Source of the DNA: Colimorpha sp045598945
GTDB taxonomy: Bacteria; Bacteroidota; Bacteroidia; Bacteroidales; P3
Direction of reading: 5' to 3'
NCBI GenBank assembly: GCA_045598945.1
Contig: JAZRVD010000181.1
Location: 1-11,719, forward strand
DNA length: 11,719 nt
A program made the translations under genes and the position numbers. Shown here one piece after another: positions 1 through 7,273 of this stretch. The notes below the pieces were generated by a model that saw only the letters and a program-made list of their open reading frames with translations, was not told the origin of the DNA and made no database searches. Positions within the stretch are counted from its first letter, which is position 1. Each line of letters opens with the position of its first letter.

Positions 1-1170
1 GATGCCTTTTATCTGGACAGCGCCAGGTATGGCCTCATAGCCAAGAAGCTGGTTGACCTGCTCAGGTATTGATGCCACAACAGCCGACGCCAAACCTTTG
101 GGAGCCATAAAAGCCACCACCGCTCGGTCGTTTGGCGAGTACTTGGCACCGCCAATAAGCGCCAGCACCCAACGTGCCAAAAAGATGGCCACTGTTATAG
201 CCAAGCCATAGAGCAGGATGTCAACGCTGTCAAAAGGTATGCAGATACCTATATAAACAAAGAAGAATGTCTTAAGAATAAATATAATCTCCTTGTAGAA
301 AGTTTTTTCATCAGTTTGCAAAGGGCGAGTATAAGGCGACATACCCATCTTGGAACGCAACCGACGCAAAAAAGAAAAAGAGAAAAACAGAGGGTTGCCC
401 AGCACCACACCAAACGCCAAAGCAGCAATAGAGCCATTGTAGCCAACAGTCTCTACCAGACCATAAATAATAAACATCAGTGCCGGCGTTAGAAAAGCCG
501 TATGCTTGACTTGACGTTTTCTGTCGAGAAACATACCCCACATCATGCCACCCAGCAGACCAAGGCCAATAGAGAGGATGACCGACAAGGCAACACTTGT
601 TACCATACGGAAAGGATTGATAATGCCTATCTTGAAACCCTCGATAATAGCCCACGACAGCACTATACATATAACCGCCGAAATAGCCGACTCTAACGAT
701 AGCACAGTCCGAACACGTGTGCTGACATCTATCTGACGCACTATAGGAATGACTATGGCCGCCGCCGTGCCAGAGAGTATGGTGCCTAAAAGAAACGCGC
801 TGTTCCACGGCAGACACAACAAACGAGCCACACATGCTACAACAACAGCCGTAAGCACCATTGACGAGAGCATGATGCGCATCATAGCACCCAAATTGTG
901 GCGTATATCGTTGATACTCATATCCACGCCACTATCGAAAAGGATGAAAAGCAAAGTAAGCGAGGCAAAGATAGAGCCTATCTCTTCCAAATCTTGTGGT
1001 GAGACCCAGTGAAATATAGGTCCTACGCATACACCTATCGCCAACAAGAACAGCACATCGGGCACACGCCACTTGCTGAACAGCAGCGAGAAGGCATGCG
1101 CTCCAAATATCAAAAGACCTATAAAAATAAACAATCCACCCACAGACAAACAATTATATATATTATACAC
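1..1170 (-). CDS. Cation/proton antiporter, CPA-type (C-terminal end cut by window edge)
   Basis: Integral inner-membrane protein of the Na_H_Exchanger family, expected to exchange Na+ or K+ for H+. About 390 codons are visible with no stop before the window edge. The translation is hydrophobic throughout, with roughly ten membrane segments. Recognisable family pieces are an N-terminal GGLFIFIGLLIFGAHAF helix, a FDSGVDM stretch after the third helix, ILSGTAAAIVIPIVRQ, LSLESAISAVICIVL, and APKGLASAVVASIP near the edge. The frame has no ATG near its beginning: the usable starts are GTG at 1170-1168, TTG at 1149-1147 or GTG at 1143-1141, all just after an in-frame TGA at 1176-1174. The first in-frame ATG lies inside the DSGVDM segment and would remove two helices. 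It begins about 10 nt after the dnaX stop, so it is probably co-transcribed and translationally coupled. The usual Asp of the ESxxND/SD motif appears to be Ala here (see findings). Family call is firm; the ion is unknown. Confidence 0.85.
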   Translation of the reverse strand, partial: MYNIYNCLSVGGLFIFIGLLIFGAHAFSLLFSKWRVPDVLFLLAIGVCVGPIFHWVSPQDLEEIGSIFASLTLLFILFDSGVDMSINDIRHNLGAMMRIMLSSMVLTAVVVACVARLLCLPWNSAFLLGTILSGTAAAIVIPIVRQIDVSTRVRTVLSLESAISAVICIVLSWAIIEGFKIGIINPFRMVTSVALSVILSIGLGLLGGMMWGMFLDRKRQVKHTAFLTPALMFIIYGLVETVGYNGSIAALAFGVVLGNPLFFSFSFLRRLRSKMGMSPYTRPLQTDEKTFYKEIIFILKTFFFVYIGICIPFDSVDILLYGLAITVAIFLARWVLALIGGAKYSPNDRAVVAFMAPKGLASAVVASIPEQVNQLLGYEAIPGAVQIKGI

Positions 1171-1179
1171 CTGTCAGAC

Positions 1180-1842
1180 TCAATAATCTATCTCTGGCAA
1201 CAGCTTTCGCAACTCTGCAATGACAGGATTAGCAAGCATCATAGCGTCATACTTTTCATGGGGGGTATACGGTACCGCCTCGGTAGCCTCGTACTCTACT
1301 TCCACACGATAGTTAAGTTCGGACACGCCGCTGCTCTTGCGCAGCTCTTCGAGAACGTCAACGGCGTATGGTTTTAATTCTACTTCAAGGTATGTATTGA
1401 CAGTATACAAGACAATTACATTGTCCTGTTGCAACTCTATCTTGACATTTTCGAACAGCTCAGCGATGCGAGGCGTAGACTGCTGCCGCGACAACAACAT
1501 CTGTTGCCAATACTGTTCGAGACTCTCTTGCGTCAGCTGTTTCTCCGCACGTTCAGGCCTCTTGTCCTCAACTACCGCAGCCTCTTTGGTAGACTTTATA
1601 GACACCATGCCTTCCAGACGAGGCACAGCGCCATGCACACCACCCACACGACGCACTGGCATGACAGCAGGCTTTTCCAATGGCTGCGTACCAGCAGGCT
1701 GGGCAGCAGGCTGCATAGCTACAGGCTGAGCAACCACTGGCTCAGGCGTAGGGACTTGAACCGGGGTGCATGCATCTTTTGGCTCAACAGCCAAAGGCGG
1801 GCGACCAGGGGTAATATGTTCCGCGTGTGGCGAGCTTGCTAA
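1180..1842 (-). CDS. dnaX: DnaX tau C-terminal segment, downstream of an in-frame TAG
   Basis: Continuation of the dnaX frame after the TAG at 1843-1845: 220 further codons with no frameshift or other stop. It starts with a Pro/Ala/Gln-rich linker of about 60 residues (repeated PVVAQPVAMQPAAQ-like units). A conserved-looking C-terminal domain of about 110 residues follows (from about LEQYWQQMLL to the end, finishing ANPVIAELRKLLPEIDY). The ending matches the 'NPxVxxLRxxLxLEL' tail I recall from Bacteroides gamma/tau proteins. In tau this part is expected to contact the polymerase alpha subunit and the helicase. If translated separately, the nearest non-ATG start is TTG at 1794-1792 and the first ATG is at about 1716. 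Otherwise it needs stop read-through. Type is uncertain: read-through product, separate protein, remnant of a broken gene, or a sequencing error upstream. Confidence 0.7.
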   Translation of the reverse strand, partial: LASSPHAEHITPGRPPLAVEPKDACTPVQVPTPEPVVAQPVAMQPAAQPAGTQPLEKPAVMPVRRVGGVHGAVPRLEGMVSIKSTKEAAVVEDKRPERAEKQLTQESLEQYWQQMLLSRQQSTPRIAELFENVKIELQQDNVIVLYTVNTYLEVELKPYAVDVLEELRKSSGVSELNYRVEVEYEATEAVPYTPHEKYDAMMLANPVIAELRKLLPEIDY

Positions 1843-1859
1843 CTAACCAGCGGCAAGCT
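1833..1859 (-). other. Hairpin enclosing the dnaX internal stop codon
   Basis: On the minus strand AGCTTGC (1859-1853) and GCAAGCT (1839-1833) are perfect inverted copies, giving a 7-bp stem with a 13-nt loop (1852-1840). The in-frame TAG lies in the loop at 1845-1843. A further 3-bp pairing (GCT/AGT, one G-U) could form inside the loop. No run of T follows, so it is not a normal intrinsic terminator. It might influence read-through or mRNA processing, or be a chance palindrome built around a HindIII-like AAGCTT. Confidence 0.5.
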
Positions 1860-2931
1860 TCATCGACTCCACCTCCACAAAGATGCGCGTGTTGCCAGCG
1901 TCGCGGTAACGATACTCAAAGTCGCTGGCAGTATTGAGATACCACAAAAGAGCAGGCAGGCCTATGGCAGCAGACTGTTCGCCATAACGCTGACGCGACG
2001 CCTCGCCAACCTCAAGAAGCTTATGAGTAGCAGGGTCGAGCGAAACCATGAGGTTGCGAAAATGCTCGGTGAGACCTGTCAAAAAATGCTGACCGTTAAA
2101 ACCTCTGTTGGCAATCTCTTCGTATTGCAGCAAGACACTCGACACATCTTTACGCTGGAAAGAGTCGACGATACGGAAATAATGGTCAGAGTCCAGCACA
2201 TTGAGGTTTTCGCAACACAGGGAATATGAAAGGTTGGAATGAGTAAAACTGACCAGCTGGTCGAAGGTAGACAGAGCATCACGCAAACCGCCTTCGGCCT
2301 TGCGGGCTATAAGGTTGAGAGCCTCCGGCTCGTAGGCCACCCCCTCTTTTTCGGCAATAGAGGCAAGGTGCTTGACAATATCCTCCACCCTTATACGCTT
2401 GAAGTCGAAGACCTGACAACGCGACAGTATAGTAGGGATGACCTTATGTTTCTCTGTAGTGGCGAGGATAAACTTGGCGTATGCCGGCGGCTCTTCGAGA
2501 GTCTTGAGAAAAGCATTGAAAGCCGATGCCGAAAGCATGTGCACCTCATCGATGATATAGATCTTGTACTTGCCCATCTGGGGCGGTATCTGCACTTGTG
2601 AGACAAGGTCGCGGATATCCTCGACAGAGTTGTTAGACGCAGCATCGAGTTCAAAGATATTCATCGACACCATGTCGTTGAACGAGCGGCAGCTGTCGCA
2701 CTCGTTGCAAGCCTCCATGTCGGCAGTGGGGTTGGTACAGTTGATCGTCTTGGCAAGGATACGAGCGCATGTGGTCTTGCCCACACCACGCGGGCCGCAG
2801 AACAAGAAAGCTTGAGCCAGCTTGCCAGTACGAATAGCGTTCTTGAGTGTTGATGTGATATGCTCCTGACCGACGACAGTGTCAAACGTTGCAGGACGAT
2901 ACTTGCGAGCGGAGACGACAAAATTTTCCAT
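1843..2931 (-). CDS. dnaX: DNA polymerase III subunit gamma/tau, clamp-loader core (ends at in-frame TAG)
   Basis: ATPase motor of the clamp loader that opens the beta sliding clamp and places it on primed DNA. The 362 residues contain the RKYRP N-terminus, Walker A GPRGVGKT (46-53), four zinc-binding cysteines (C65, C75, C78, C81), Walker B IIDEVHML (126-133, DE at 128-129), TLEEPP (144-149) and the SRC arginine-finger motif (170-172). A collar domain follows, with recognisable Bacteroidales stretches such as ENLNVLD and LLEVGEASRQRY. The frame then stops at TAG (1843-1845), exactly after the segment equivalent to domain III. So the product would be a gamma-like protein that can load clamps but lacks the tau tail. 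The same frame continues for 220 codons to 1180. ATG at 2931 gives the expected MENF-VSARKYRP start. A TACTTTTG promoter box lies about 80 nt upstream. Identity is certain; whether the stop is real is open. Confidence 0.93.
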   Translation of the reverse strand: MENFVVSARKYRPATFDTVVGQEHITSTLKNAIRTGKLAQAFLFCGPRGVGKTTCARILAKTINCTNPTADMEACNECDSCRSFNDMVSMNIFELDAASNNSVEDIRDLVSQVQIPPQMGKYKIYIIDEVHMLSASAFNAFLKTLEEPPAYAKFILATTEKHKVIPTILSRCQVFDFKRIRVEDIVKHLASIAEKEGVAYEPEALNLIARKAEGGLRDALSTFDQLVSFTHSNLSYSLCCENLNVLDSDHYFRIVDSFQRKDVSSVLLQYEEIANRGFNGQHFLTGLTEHFRNLMVSLDPATHKLLEVGEASRQRYGEQSAAIGLPALLWYLNTASDFEYRYRDAGNTRIFVEVESMKLAAG

Positions 2932-3011
2932 AACGTAAGATGAGATAAACTTCTAACAGTCAATACAACACCGTCTATACACAACTTTATATCAGCGGCT
3001 TTGTATTTTTG

Positions 3012-3019
3012 CAAAAGTA
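3012..3019 (-). promoter_or_regulatory. Promoter -7 box for dnaX
   Basis: On the minus strand this reads TACTTTTG, matching the Bacteroidota -7 consensus TAnnTTTG. It is about 80 nt before the dnaX ATG, leaving a leader of roughly 70-75 nt. No TTTG is found at the best upstream spacing; a weaker TTGTG lies 12 nt upstream. dnaX and the antiporter would form one transcript from here. Confidence 0.6.
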
Positions 3020-3111
3020 CATTTTTTTTGTCACAAGAGAGGAAGAAAAAAAAACACAATGGTGCAAAAGCAATATTTGCAACACTATTTCTTGCCATTA
3101 TATAGCCTTGC

Positions 3112-3139
3112 ACAAATAGCCTTGCACAACAAAGATAGG
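3112..3139. repeat. Perfect 14-bp tandem repeat in the clpB-dnaX gap
   Basis: ATAGCCTTGCACAA occurs twice in a row with no mismatch and no spacer (3112-3125 and 3126-3139). It lies between the clpB stop and the dnaX promoter. Around it are several further TTGCA-type words (for example near 3064 and 3077). I see no coding frame here and no convincing terminator after clpB. Confidence 0.85.
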
Positions 3140-3185
3140 GCGTAGCAACAAAACCACACCCCACCCTTTTTGTTTTACCCCTATT

Positions 3186-5825
3186 CTATTCTTCCGAATT
3201 GTAGAAGATGAACTGGTCGTCGACAGCAGCTACCACAATCTCGCCGCCTGTCTTTAACGAGCCTTCGAGGATTTGTTTAGACAAGGCATTAAGCACTTGA
3301 CGCTGTATGACACGCTTGACCGGACGGGCACCCATGGCCACATCGTAGCCTTGGTCAGCAAGCAGAGCGATGGCGTCGTCGGTAGGCTTGATGACGATAT
3401 CGTTCTTTTCGAGCATCTTGGCAACATTGGCAAGTTGCATCTTGACCACCTCGCATATCTCGGCATGAGAGAGCGGACGGAACATAATAGTCTCATCAAT
3501 ACGGTTGAGAAACTCCGGACGTATATGCTGGCGAAGGAGATTCATCACCTCGTTGCGGGATGCCTCAACCTGCTCGTCGCTGATGGTATCGCCTTGCCGC
3601 ATACGGTCAAAATACTTGCCTATCACCTCGCTACCCATATTGGAGGTCATGATAATGATAGTGTTCTTGAAGTCGGCGGTGCGACCTTTGTTGTCGGTCA
3701 AGCGGCCGTCTTCCAACACCTGCAAGAGGGTATTGAACACATCGGGATGAGCTTTTTCTATCTCGTCGAACAGCACTATGCTATAAGGCTTGCGACGCAC
3801 AGCCTCGGTAAGCTGACCGCTTTCGTCATACCCCACATATCCTGGAGGCGCACCGATAAGGCGGCTGACGCTATGACGCTCTTGGTATTCGCTCATGTCG
3901 ATACGCACCATCATATCCTCGTCGTCGAACAGCACCTCGGCAAGGGCTCTTGCCAGCTCTGTCTTGCCAACGCCTGTGGTGCCAAGGAACAAGAAGCTGC
4001 CTATAGGGCGACGACCGTCGCTCAATCCAGCACGACTGCGACGCACCGCATTAGAGACAACCTCTATAGCCTCGTCCTGACCTACCACACGGCGGTGCAG
4101 CTCATCTTCGAGATGCAACAAACGCTCACGCTCGCTCTGCATCATGCGGGTAACAGGTATACCTGTCCAACGGCTCACCACTTCAGCAATTTGCTCGGAG
4201 TCAACCTCCTCGTTGATCATAGCCTTGTCGGACTGAATGTCTTGCAGCTGCCGCTTAAGCTCGGCGACATGAGCCTCCGACTCCTTGATACGCCCATAGC
4301 GCAACTCAGCTACCTTGCCATAGTCGCCTTGACGCTCCGCCTGTTCGGCCTCAAACTTATAGTTCTCTATATTCTTTATCTCATGCTGTATCTGTTCGGC
4401 AAAAGCTTTCTCCATTTGCCAACGTGCCTTGATGCTGTTGCGCTGCTCTTCGAGTTCGGCAAGCTCTGCAGCGAGAGCGTGCAGCTTGTCGTCTTCCTGC
4501 ACACTGTCGTTAGAGAAAGACTGCGTCTCTTTCTGCTCGCGGCTAATAGCCTCGCGCTCTATCTCAAGCTGACGTATGCGGCGTTCCAGCTCGTCAAGTT
4601 CTTCCGGCACCGAGTCTATCTGCATACGCAGACGTGCCGATGCCTCGTCGATAAGGTCGATAGCCTTGTCGGGCAGGAAACGGTCGCTGATATAACGATG
4701 GCTCAGCTCGGCGGCGGCAATGATGGCTTCATCCTTGATACGCACCTTATGGTGTACCTCATAGCGCTCCTTCAAGCCACGAAGTATAGAGATGGTGTCG
4801 TCGACATCAGGCTCGTCAATAAGCACACTCTGGAAACGGCGCGCCAGAGCCTTATCCTTCTCGAAATACTTTTGATACTCGGCAAGAGTGGTAGCACCTA
4901 TAGCCCTAAGTTCGCCACGAGCCAATGCCGGCTTGAGAATATTGGCGGCATCCATAGCACCTTCGCCGGCGCCAGCGCCCACAAGGGTATGTATCTCGTC
5001 GATAAAGAGTATTATCTCACCATCAGCTTCATTAATTTCGCGTATAACACTCTTAAGGCGCTCCTCAAACTCGCCCTTATATTTGGCTCCAGCAATCAGT
5101 GCGCCCATGTCGAGCGAAAAGATGGTCTTGCTTTTGAGGTTTTCAGGCACGTCGCCACTGACTATACGATGCGCCAAACCTTCGGCGATGGCTGTCTTGC
5201 CAACACCTGGCTCGCCAATAAGAATAGGGTTGTTCTTGGTGCGACGACTAAGTATCTGCAACACACGTCGTATCTCCTCGTCGCGTCCTATCACGGGGTC
5301 GAGTTTGCCCGACTGCGCCATCTGGTTGAGGTTTTTGGCATACTTGCCTAACGCATTGTATGTGTCTTCAGCACTCTGGCTGGTTACCTTGCTGCCTTTG
5401 CGAAGATCGGCGATAGCCACCTTGATGGCTTTTGCTGTTACGCCAGCCTGACGCAACAAGTCGGCTACACGGCCACGACACTCCACAAGACCCAACAGTA
5501 GATGCTCGACGCTGACAAACTCGTCGCCCATCTTGGAGGCTTCTTGCGAGGCATACACCAACACGTCGTTAGACTCCTTGCTGAGATATTGGTCGCCACC
5601 ACTTACACGGGGGTACGACGCCACAAGAGCCTCTACTTGCTGCACAAGATGCGGCACAGCCACATCGACTTTCTTAAGTAGGTAAGAGACTACCGAAGCC
5701 TCTTCCGAAAGCATGGCACGTAGCAGATGACCTGTATCAACAGCTTGATGCTGACTATTCTGAGCCATCTGCTGTGCCTGGGAGATAACCTCCTGTGCCT
5801 TGACCGTAAAATTGTTGAAATTCAT
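3186..5825 (-). CDS. clpB: ATP-dependent chaperone/disaggregase ClpB
   Basis: Cytosolic hexameric Hsp104-type unfoldase that, with DnaK/DnaJ/GrpE, pulls polypeptides out of aggregates after heat stress. The 879 residues are full length for the family. In order: Clp N-domain repeats (about 1-145), AAA1 with Walker A GEPGVGKT (204-211), pore loop KYKGEFE (248-254), Walker B ILFIDE (DE 276-277) and arginine finger RR (329-330). The coiled-coil middle domain follows (about 405-540), and this distinguishes ClpB from ClpA/ClpC. AAA2 has Walker A GTTGVGKT (615-622), pore loop GYVGYDE (662-668) and Walker B IVLFDE (DE 687-688). GTT instead of the commoner GPT in the second P-loop is, as I recall, usual in Bacteroides ClpB. 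Start ATG at 5825; stop is TAG, so TAG ends translation in at least this gene. No clear TAnnTTTG box is visible upstream, so a stress-specific promoter is possible. Confidence 0.98.
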   Translation of the reverse strand: MNFNNFTVKAQEVISQAQQMAQNSQHQAVDTGHLLRAMLSEEASVVSYLLKKVDVAVPHLVQQVEALVASYPRVSGGDQYLSKESNDVLVYASQEASKMGDEFVSVEHLLLGLVECRGRVADLLRQAGVTAKAIKVAIADLRKGSKVTSQSAEDTYNALGKYAKNLNQMAQSGKLDPVIGRDEEIRRVLQILSRRTKNNPILIGEPGVGKTAIAEGLAHRIVSGDVPENLKSKTIFSLDMGALIAGAKYKGEFEERLKSVIREINEADGEIILFIDEIHTLVGAGAGEGAMDAANILKPALARGELRAIGATTLAEYQKYFEKDKALARRFQSVLIDEPDVDDTISILRGLKERYEVHHKVRIKDEAIIAAAELSHRYISDRFLPDKAIDLIDEASARLRMQIDSVPEELDELERRIRQLEIEREAISREQKETQSFSNDSVQEDDKLHALAAELAELEEQRNSIKARWQMEKAFAEQIQHEIKNIENYKFEAEQAERQGDYGKVAELRYGRIKESEAHVAELKRQLQDIQSDKAMINEEVDSEQIAEVVSRWTGIPVTRMMQSERERLLHLEDELHRRVVGQDEAIEVVSNAVRRSRAGLSDGRRPIGSFLFLGTTGVGKTELARALAEVLFDDEDMMVRIDMSEYQERHSVSRLIGAPPGYVGYDESGQLTEAVRRKPYSIVLFDEIEKAHPDVFNTLLQVLEDGRLTDNKGRTADFKNTIIIMTSNMGSEVIGKYFDRMRQGDTISDEQVEASRNEVMNLLRQHIRPEFLNRIDETIMFRPLSHAEICEVVKMQLANVAKMLEKNDIVIKPTDDAIALLADQGYDVAMGARPVKRVIQRQVLNALSKQILEGSLKTGGEIVVAAVDDQFIFYNSEE

Positions 5826-5969
5826 ATCTGTATAGTTTTTTAGTTTTATCTTCTATTATAATATTGTCGTATCCACTCATAGTAACTGTCGGCATAATAA
5901 TACAAGCAAAACCATTGCCAAATAGCTCCTGTATGACATTTTGACACACAGCGGCGTTTATGAACTGAC

Positions 5970-6009
5970 AAAAAAAAGAACGTTCAATGCCAAGTGGCAT
6001 CGACCGTTC
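5970..6009 (-). terminator. Intrinsic terminator of the outer-membrane beta-barrel gene
   Basis: Arms GAACGGTCGATGCCA (6009-5995) and TGGCATTGAACGTTC (5992-5978) on the minus strand pair over 15 positions with one mismatch and one G-U, with a 2-nt gap between the arms. Eight T follow at once (5977-5970). The stem begins 30 nt after the stop codon of the gene ending at 6040. The rest of the gap up to clpB (5826-5969) shows no gene. Confidence 0.9.
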
Positions 6010-6039
6010 AGCATTCACAAGGAAAGCGTCAGAATTTTC

Positions 6040-6768
6040 TTAGAAGATAACATTCAGACAAACACCGATAGCGGAGCCAAGATTGTATTTTAACGTCACA
6101 TCAGGATTGAAATACATGTCTGCGTTGTTGAAACCAATATTTGTATATGTTCTCTCTATACTTTTATCAAGATCAACACCTACTTGACGTGTGGTAGTAG
6201 TAGTGATTGAGTTGTAGCCAAGGGCGACAAAGTTCATATACACATCGAGCGATATGTGGTCGGTAACCTCGTAGGAGATACCTGGCACTACTTTGATACC
6301 ATAACCCATAATGTCAGCCTTGGTATAATCCGTAATATCAGGCGTGCTACCATTCTCATACACCTCATCACCTACCTTATTACCAAAATTGACAGAGGCT
6401 TGAGCTTCGAGGAAGAGAGCCAACGAGCCATAGCTGACAAAGTTGTAGCGGAAATAAGGTACAGCACTGTAGATAGAGGTTTTGTCGCAATCATTGACAA
6501 TACCGTATGAATTGTCATAACGCTTGTCGTTGACGGTATATGCACTGTAGCCAAGTCCAACGCCAACAGAGAAGACATCATTAATCTTATAGCCAAACTT
6601 AGGCATGACAGAGAACGAAGTACTTGTAGCCTCAATCTGACGGTCGCTACCATCGGTAGGCTGCGTTACCTTGGGGAAGGAGAAGCTACCGGTAAGACCA
6701 ATGGTAAACTGTGCCGAGGCGGCGACGCTCAAGCAGACAACTGCAAGAAATAGAAAAACTTTTTTCAT
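6040..6768 (-). CDS. Small outer-membrane beta-barrel protein (porin-like)
   Basis: Predicted outer-membrane protein of 242 residues; function not identifiable beyond this. The first 20 residues (MKKVFLFLAVVCLSVAASAQ) are a typical signal peptide with an A-S-A cleavage site and F as the first mature residues. The mature part shows alternating hydrophobic and polar residues, many aromatic residues at strand ends and Gly-rich turns (GYKINDVFSVGVGLGYSAY; SYEVTDHISLDVYMNFVALG). It ends in Phe after a strand (LGSAIGVCLNVIF), the usual C-terminal signature recognised by the barrel-assembly (BAM) machinery. Size and pattern fit an 8-strand OMP_b-brl type protein. It is a single-gene transcript: consensus promoter 70-100 nt upstream and a strong terminator 30 nt downstream. 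Confidence 0.8.
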   Translation of the reverse strand: MKKVFLFLAVVCLSVAASAQFTIGLTGSFSFPKVTQPTDGSDRQIEATSTSFSVMPKFGYKINDVFSVGVGLGYSAYTVNDKRYDNSYGIVNDCDKTSIYSAVPYFRYNFVSYGSLALFLEAQASVNFGNKVGDEVYENGSTPDITDYTKADIMGYGIKVVPGISYEVTDHISLDVYMNFVALGYNSITTTTTRQVGVDLDKSIERTYTNIGFNNADMYFNPDVTLKYNLGSAIGVCLNVIF

Positions 6769-6837
6769 AGACTATATGTTTTTATAAAACTATTTTTAAC
6801 AGCAAAAAAGTATAACGTTGTAATTCTAACAACAATG

Positions 6838-6868
6838 CAAAAATACAAGTTTTTTTGAACAGGACAAA
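6838..6868 (-). promoter_or_regulatory. Promoter of the beta-barrel gene
   Basis: On the minus strand TTTG (6868-6865), exactly 19 nt, then TATTTTTG (6845-6838). Both boxes match the Bacteroidota -33/-7 consensus. The start site would fall near 6833, giving a leader of about 65 nt rich in A and T. Confidence 0.8.
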
Positions 6869-6896
6869 AAAAACAATACCCTCAACAAAAAAAATG

Positions 6897-6904
6897 TAAC
6901 TTTG
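6897..6904 (+). promoter_or_regulatory. Promoter -7 box for the regulator-hydG operon
   Basis: TAACTTTG fits TAnnTTTG on the plus strand, 97 nt before the ATG at 7002. No TTTG occurs at the expected upstream distance, so basal strength may be low or an activator may help. It lies back to back with the beta-barrel promoter in the 233-bp divergent gap 6769-7001, which holds nothing else that I can identify. Confidence 0.5.
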
Positions 6905-7001
6905 CAACATCAAAGACAAGCCAAGATATTGCCTCGCCTTTGACATACGCCACACACTATCAGCAAACAAACTACCACACTAATCCAAAAGTCGCGCACT
7001 A

Positions 7002-7244
7002 ATGGAAAAGAGAATAGGTACAGTAAGCATTCTTGTGAGCGACCGCTCGCAAGCCAGCATCATCAACAATATTATTTCTTCGTATAGCGACATCATACTA
7101 TGTCGCCAAGGCTTCCCATTCCACGGCAAGCCTACCGCCGTCATCACCCTTATAGTCGAAGGTACGGTAGAGCGCATCAACGCCATGACAGGTCAGATAG
7201 GACGACTGCCCGGCGTGAAAAGCAAAGCCATGCTATCGCAATAA
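7002..7244 (+). CDS. TM1266-family putative regulator of the iron-only hydrogenase system
   Basis: An 80-residue protein (MEKRIGTVSILVSDRSQ...) with the ACT/ferredoxin-like beta-alpha-beta pattern of the TM1266 family. Members are small proteins encoded next to [FeFe]-hydrogenase maturation genes and annotated as putative regulators, with no proven mechanism. Visible family features are the opening beta strand IGTVSILVSDR, the helix ASIINNIISSYSDIILCRQGFP, a central GKPTAVITLIVEGT strand, a second helix INAMTGQIGRLPGV and the basic end KSKAML. The ATG at 7002 gives the expected length. It ends 29 nt before hydG, and the two most likely share one transcript. Family assignment rests on both residue pattern and the hydG neighbour. 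Confidence 0.85.
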   Translation: MEKRIGTVSILVSDRSQASIINNIISSYSDIILCRQGFPFHGKPTAVITLIVEGTVERINAMTGQIGRLPGVKSKAMLSQ

Positions 7245-7273
7245 ACCTGTATATCAACGAAAAACAGCATACA

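Noticed and set aside
311..835. Minus-strand 174-codon open frame within the antiporter
   Set aside because: It is an out-of-frame shadow. The true antiporter frame has continuous hydrophobic helices and is open from 1170 to the edge.
1843..1845. Genome-wide reassignment of TAG as a sense codon
   Set aside because: clpB ends properly at TAG, and reading past it gives no recognisable protein. The other genes use TAA or TGA.
3130..3185. Possible terminator after clpB (TAGGG...CCCTA with an inner AACAAAA/TTTTGTT pairing)
   Set aside because: The pairing has a large loop and asymmetric gaps, and no T run follows it, so it is too weak to call.
3273..5351. Long plus-strand open frame of 692 codons opposite clpB
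   Set aside because: It lies entirely antisense to an intact, conserved clpB; the translation resembles no family and its length follows from clpB codon bias.
7100..7273. N-terminal extension of the hydG frame
   Set aside because: It overlaps the regulator gene in another frame, is Arg/His-rich without homology, and HydG is full length from 7274.
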